From a bacterium (GTDB lineage Bacteria; Desulfobacterota; Deferrisomatia; Deferrisomatales; Deferrisomataceae), in assembly GCA_027021615.1 (NCBI GenBank), contig JALUTY010000033.1, positions 1 through 51,505 of the forward strand: DNA of 51,505 nt, given 5' to 3'. Below the pieces are notes generated by a model. The model searched no databases, was not told the origin of the DNA, and was given only the letters and a program-made list of their open reading frames with translations. Of this stretch, positions 49,984 through 51,505 are shown piece by piece. Position 1 is the stretch's first letter; each line of letters begins with the position of its first letter. The position numbers were made by a program, and so were the translations under genes.

Positions 49984-50432
49984 CAACCGGCCCCGCCCCG
50001 GACCGGCCCCACGTCCCCCCCCACGGGGCAACGGTCCGGATCGAAGGGGTGGTCGCCACGGGCAGGGGGGAGGCGGCGGGGTTCGTGGACCTTCCGTGGG
50101 TGGTCGAGCAGGTCCGGGAACGGGCGGGGTTCCGCCCGTTCCCGGGCACCTTGAACCTCCTCCTAAGCGATCCCATCGTTCTAGCCAGGTGGCAGCGGGT
50201 CCGCCGGGTTCCCGGGTTCCTCCTGGAGCCCGGGGACCCCTCCTTTTGCTCGGCCGCCTGCTACCCGGTGCTGGTGGCCGACGGGGTCCCCGGCGTGATC
50301 GTGCGCCCCCACATCCCCTCCTACCCCGAAGGCCTGGTCGAGGTGCTCGCGGCCACGTGCCTCCGACAGGAGCTCGGCCTGCGGGATGGCGACCGGTGCT
50401 CCCTGGTCCTTCTCCCTGCTGCCTCTGGCTGA
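49980..50432 (+). CDS. DUF120 protein, CTP-dependent riboflavin kinase type
   Basis: 150 aa from GTG 49980, overlapping the previous stop (GTGTGA). IEGVVATGRGEAAGFVDLPWVVEQV, the signature FRPFPGTLNLLL and PVLVADGVPGVIVRPHIPSYPEGLVEVLA match the archaeal RibK/DUF120 fold. In archaea this enzyme makes FMN from riboflavin with CTP. Finding it behind the phenylphosphate-synthase-like pair suggests a need for FMN (for example prenylated FMN of UbiD-type carboxylases), but that is inference. Confidence 0.75.
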   Translation: MTTGPAPDRPHVPPHGATVRIEGVVATGRGEAAGFVDLPWVVEQVRERAGFRPFPGTLNLLLSDPIVLARWQRVRRVPGFLLEPGDPSFCSAACYPVLVADGVPGVIVRPHIPSYPEGLVEVLAATCLRQELGLRDGDRCSLVLLPAASG

Positions 50433-50448
50433 CCCGAGGAGGGGCTCC

Positions 50449-51144
50449 ATGATCCGGTGCGTGCTGTTCGACCTGGAGGGGACGCTCGTGGACTTCCAGT
50501 GGAAGCTGGAAGAGGCCGAGGCCGAGCTGCGCCGGGCGGCCGCCGGGGTGCTCGGGGGCGGGCCGGAGCGCTTCGCAGGGCTGAACTATGCGGGCATTTG
50601 GAAGGCGGCGATGGAGGCGGCCGGCCCGGCCCTGGGCCCCCGCATGGAGCAAACCTTGGGGCCCATCTACGACCGGTACGACATGGACGCCGCCACCCGG
50701 TGGTCCCTTCGCGCGGGGGCAGCCCCCACGCTCACCCGGCTGCGGGAGCTGGGAGTCCCCATGGCCCTCGTGACCAACGTGGGCCGCAAGGCCACAACCC
50801 GGATCCTGACCCGGCTAGATATCGACCGGGGGTTCGGTACGGTGGTGACCCGAAACGACGTGCCGCGGATGAAACCCTCCCCCGAAGGAATCCACAAGGC
50901 CCTCTCCGCCCTGGGCGCAACCGCGGCCGAGGCATTGATGGTGGGGGACAGCCTCTCCGACCTCGAGGCCGCCCGGGCCGCCGGGTGCCGGGTGGCCATC
51001 GTGCTGGGGGGCGAGAGCACCGAGGCGGCGATCCGGGCCGCCCGGCCCGACCGCGTCCTTACCGATCTGGGCGAGATCCTGGGCGCGCTCTGCGAGCCGC
51101 TGGAATGCCGGAAAGCCGGAAGGCCAAAAGCCCAAAGCTATTGA
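50449..51144 (+). CDS. HAD-superfamily hydrolase
   Basis: 231 aa. GAGGAGGGG precedes ATG 50449. Motif I is FDLEGTLVD (nucleophile Asp8; the second acid is Glu10 instead of the usual Asp), motif II MALVTNVGR, motif III with Lys in VPRMKPSPEGIHKAL, motif IV VGDSLSDLEAARAAGC. A helical cap lies between residues 15 and 85. It resembles phosphoglycolate/pyrophosphatase-type phosphatases; the substrate is unknown. The last 14 residues (ECRKAGRPKAQSY) are encoded by an octamer repeat array, so the true ancestral end was probably near Leu217. Confidence 0.8.
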   Translation: MIRCVLFDLEGTLVDFQWKLEEAEAELRRAAAGVLGGGPERFAGLNYAGIWKAAMEAAGPALGPRMEQTLGPIYDRYDMDAATRWSLRAGAAPTLTRLRELGVPMALVTNVGRKATTRILTRLDIDRGFGTVVTRNDVPRMKPSPEGIHKALSALGATAAEALMVGDSLSDLEAARAAGCRVAIVLGGESTEAAIRAARPDRVLTDLGEILGALCEPLECRKAGRPKAQSY

Positions 51145-51178
51145 CCCGGCGCTGTCGCTCCCTGCTCGGAGGGGCAAG
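51102..51178. repeat. Octamer array and 27-base dispersed repeat after the HAD gene
   Basis: GGAATGCC, GGAAAGCC, GGAAGGCC, AAAAGCCC (51102-51133) run through the end of the HAD frame. At 51152-51178 lies a copy of the 27-base arm that occurs at 37105 and 42381 (CGCTCCCTGCTCGGAGGGGC within it), followed by ACGCGCCTCTTTTGTCGCC as at about 37282. Confidence 0.75.
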
Positions 51179-51241
51179 GCAACGCGCCTCTTTTGTCGCC
51201 TGATCAATAACCGCGGCCCAGCCGCCCAGCCCGCATTACTA

Positions 51242-51480
51242 ATACCAACGGAACTATTGTCAGATCTCCGGCGTTCACAAGGGAACCAGCGGGTGGGGGG
51301 CTGGTGGAGAGCCGGGCGCGGCCCCTCACGTCGCCGCGCCCTCACCAAGCCGGAATCGCCTTGGAAGTTCAGGAACTCCCGCCACCGGCGCCCCGACCTA
51401 CCGGGCTGACGACGGCATGCGAAGGCGCGGCGAAAGGGGTGCCGCACTCGCGCCCGGCCGGAGCCAGCCCCCCACCCGCG
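51242..51480. repeat. Foldback element copy D
   Basis: Starts ATACCAACGGAAC at 51242. The arm GCGGGTGGGGGGCTGG (51289) is inverted as CCAGCCCCCCACCCGC (ending about 51479). GCCGGGCGCG pairs with CGCGCCCGGC and TCGCCGCGCC with GGCGCGGCGA. Arm sequence differs from copies A-C, yet each arm still matches its own partner. 51145-51505 holds no gene; the element may extend beyond the window. Confidence 0.7.
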
Positions 51481-51505
51481 TCCGGCAATACCTTCGTAGG
51501 CCTTA

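Noticed and set aside
47605-50652. A 1015-codon open frame on the minus strand
   Set aside because: It is antisense to the two phenylphosphate-synthase-like genes; its translation is His/Gly/Leu-rich without any domain, the usual shadow in GC-rich DNA.

Overview
The window looks like chromosomal DNA from a GC-rich, anaerobic, respiratory bacterium of the old 'deltaproteobacterial' grade; a Deferrisoma-like lineage would fit. This placement is inference. It rests on futalosine-route menaquinone genes, a tungsten-type aldehyde oxidoreductase, several sigma-54 promoters with an enhancer-binding activator, a PEP-CTERM protein, a phenylphosphate-synthase-like pair and the tgt-yajC-secD-secF-recJ block. 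No phage, insertion sequence or CRISPR array is seen.

Layout. 1-260: two tandem tRNA-Ser genes (minus) with a clear sigma-70 promoter. 340-8580 (plus): a thioredoxin-fold lipoprotein-size protein, then prkA - yeaH/DUF444 - spoVR - second prkA. 8620-14782 (minus): PilZ protein, mqnC, mqnE, UbiA-type prenyltransferase, GNAT acetyltransferase, DUF218 protein, PPC/DUF296 protein. 14939-18312 (plus): membrane PilZ protein, threonine ammonia-lyase, a decayed cytochrome fragment, and a PEP-CTERM protein behind a sigma-54 promoter. 18651-23004 (plus): molybdopterin oxidoreductase, UPF0104 membrane protein, PAS-AAA+-HTH sigma-54 activator.

23005-35931 is the most coherent block. Three copies of an 18-bp dyad and a near-perfect sigma-54 promoter lie between the activator gene and an operon of class III aminotransferase, LivK-H-M-G-F branched-chain-type ABC importer, aldehyde:ferredoxin oxidoreductase and a two-subunit glutaconate-type CoA-transferase. 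A 115-kDa-class NAD-glutamate dehydrogenase follows. Together they read as: import an omega-amino acid (or similar), transaminate it to a semialdehyde, oxidise that to an acid with ferredoxin, activate the acid to a CoA ester, and recycle glutamate to 2-oxoglutarate.

36202-39484: two Gate-domain membrane proteins and a fused TRAP transporter. 39566-46204 (minus): recJ, secF, secD, yajC, tgt. 47038-51144 (plus): a sigma-54 promoter, two subunits resembling phenylphosphate synthase proteins 1 and 2, a DUF120 CTP-dependent riboflavin-kinase-type protein and a HAD hydrolase.

The least explained structure is in the spacers. Nearly every longer intergenic region is built from a small set of dispersed parts: degenerate heptamer arrays (GACCGNN on the gene-sense strand, or CTAGNNN), degenerate octamer arrays (GGCTGGAA-like), a GGGCCGAAGGCCC hairpin, and long foldback elements of about 190 bp whose arms are conserved between copies. 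The heptamer part lies immediately 5' of at least six genes, always in the same orientation relative to the gene. These elements are the best candidates for something undescribed here.
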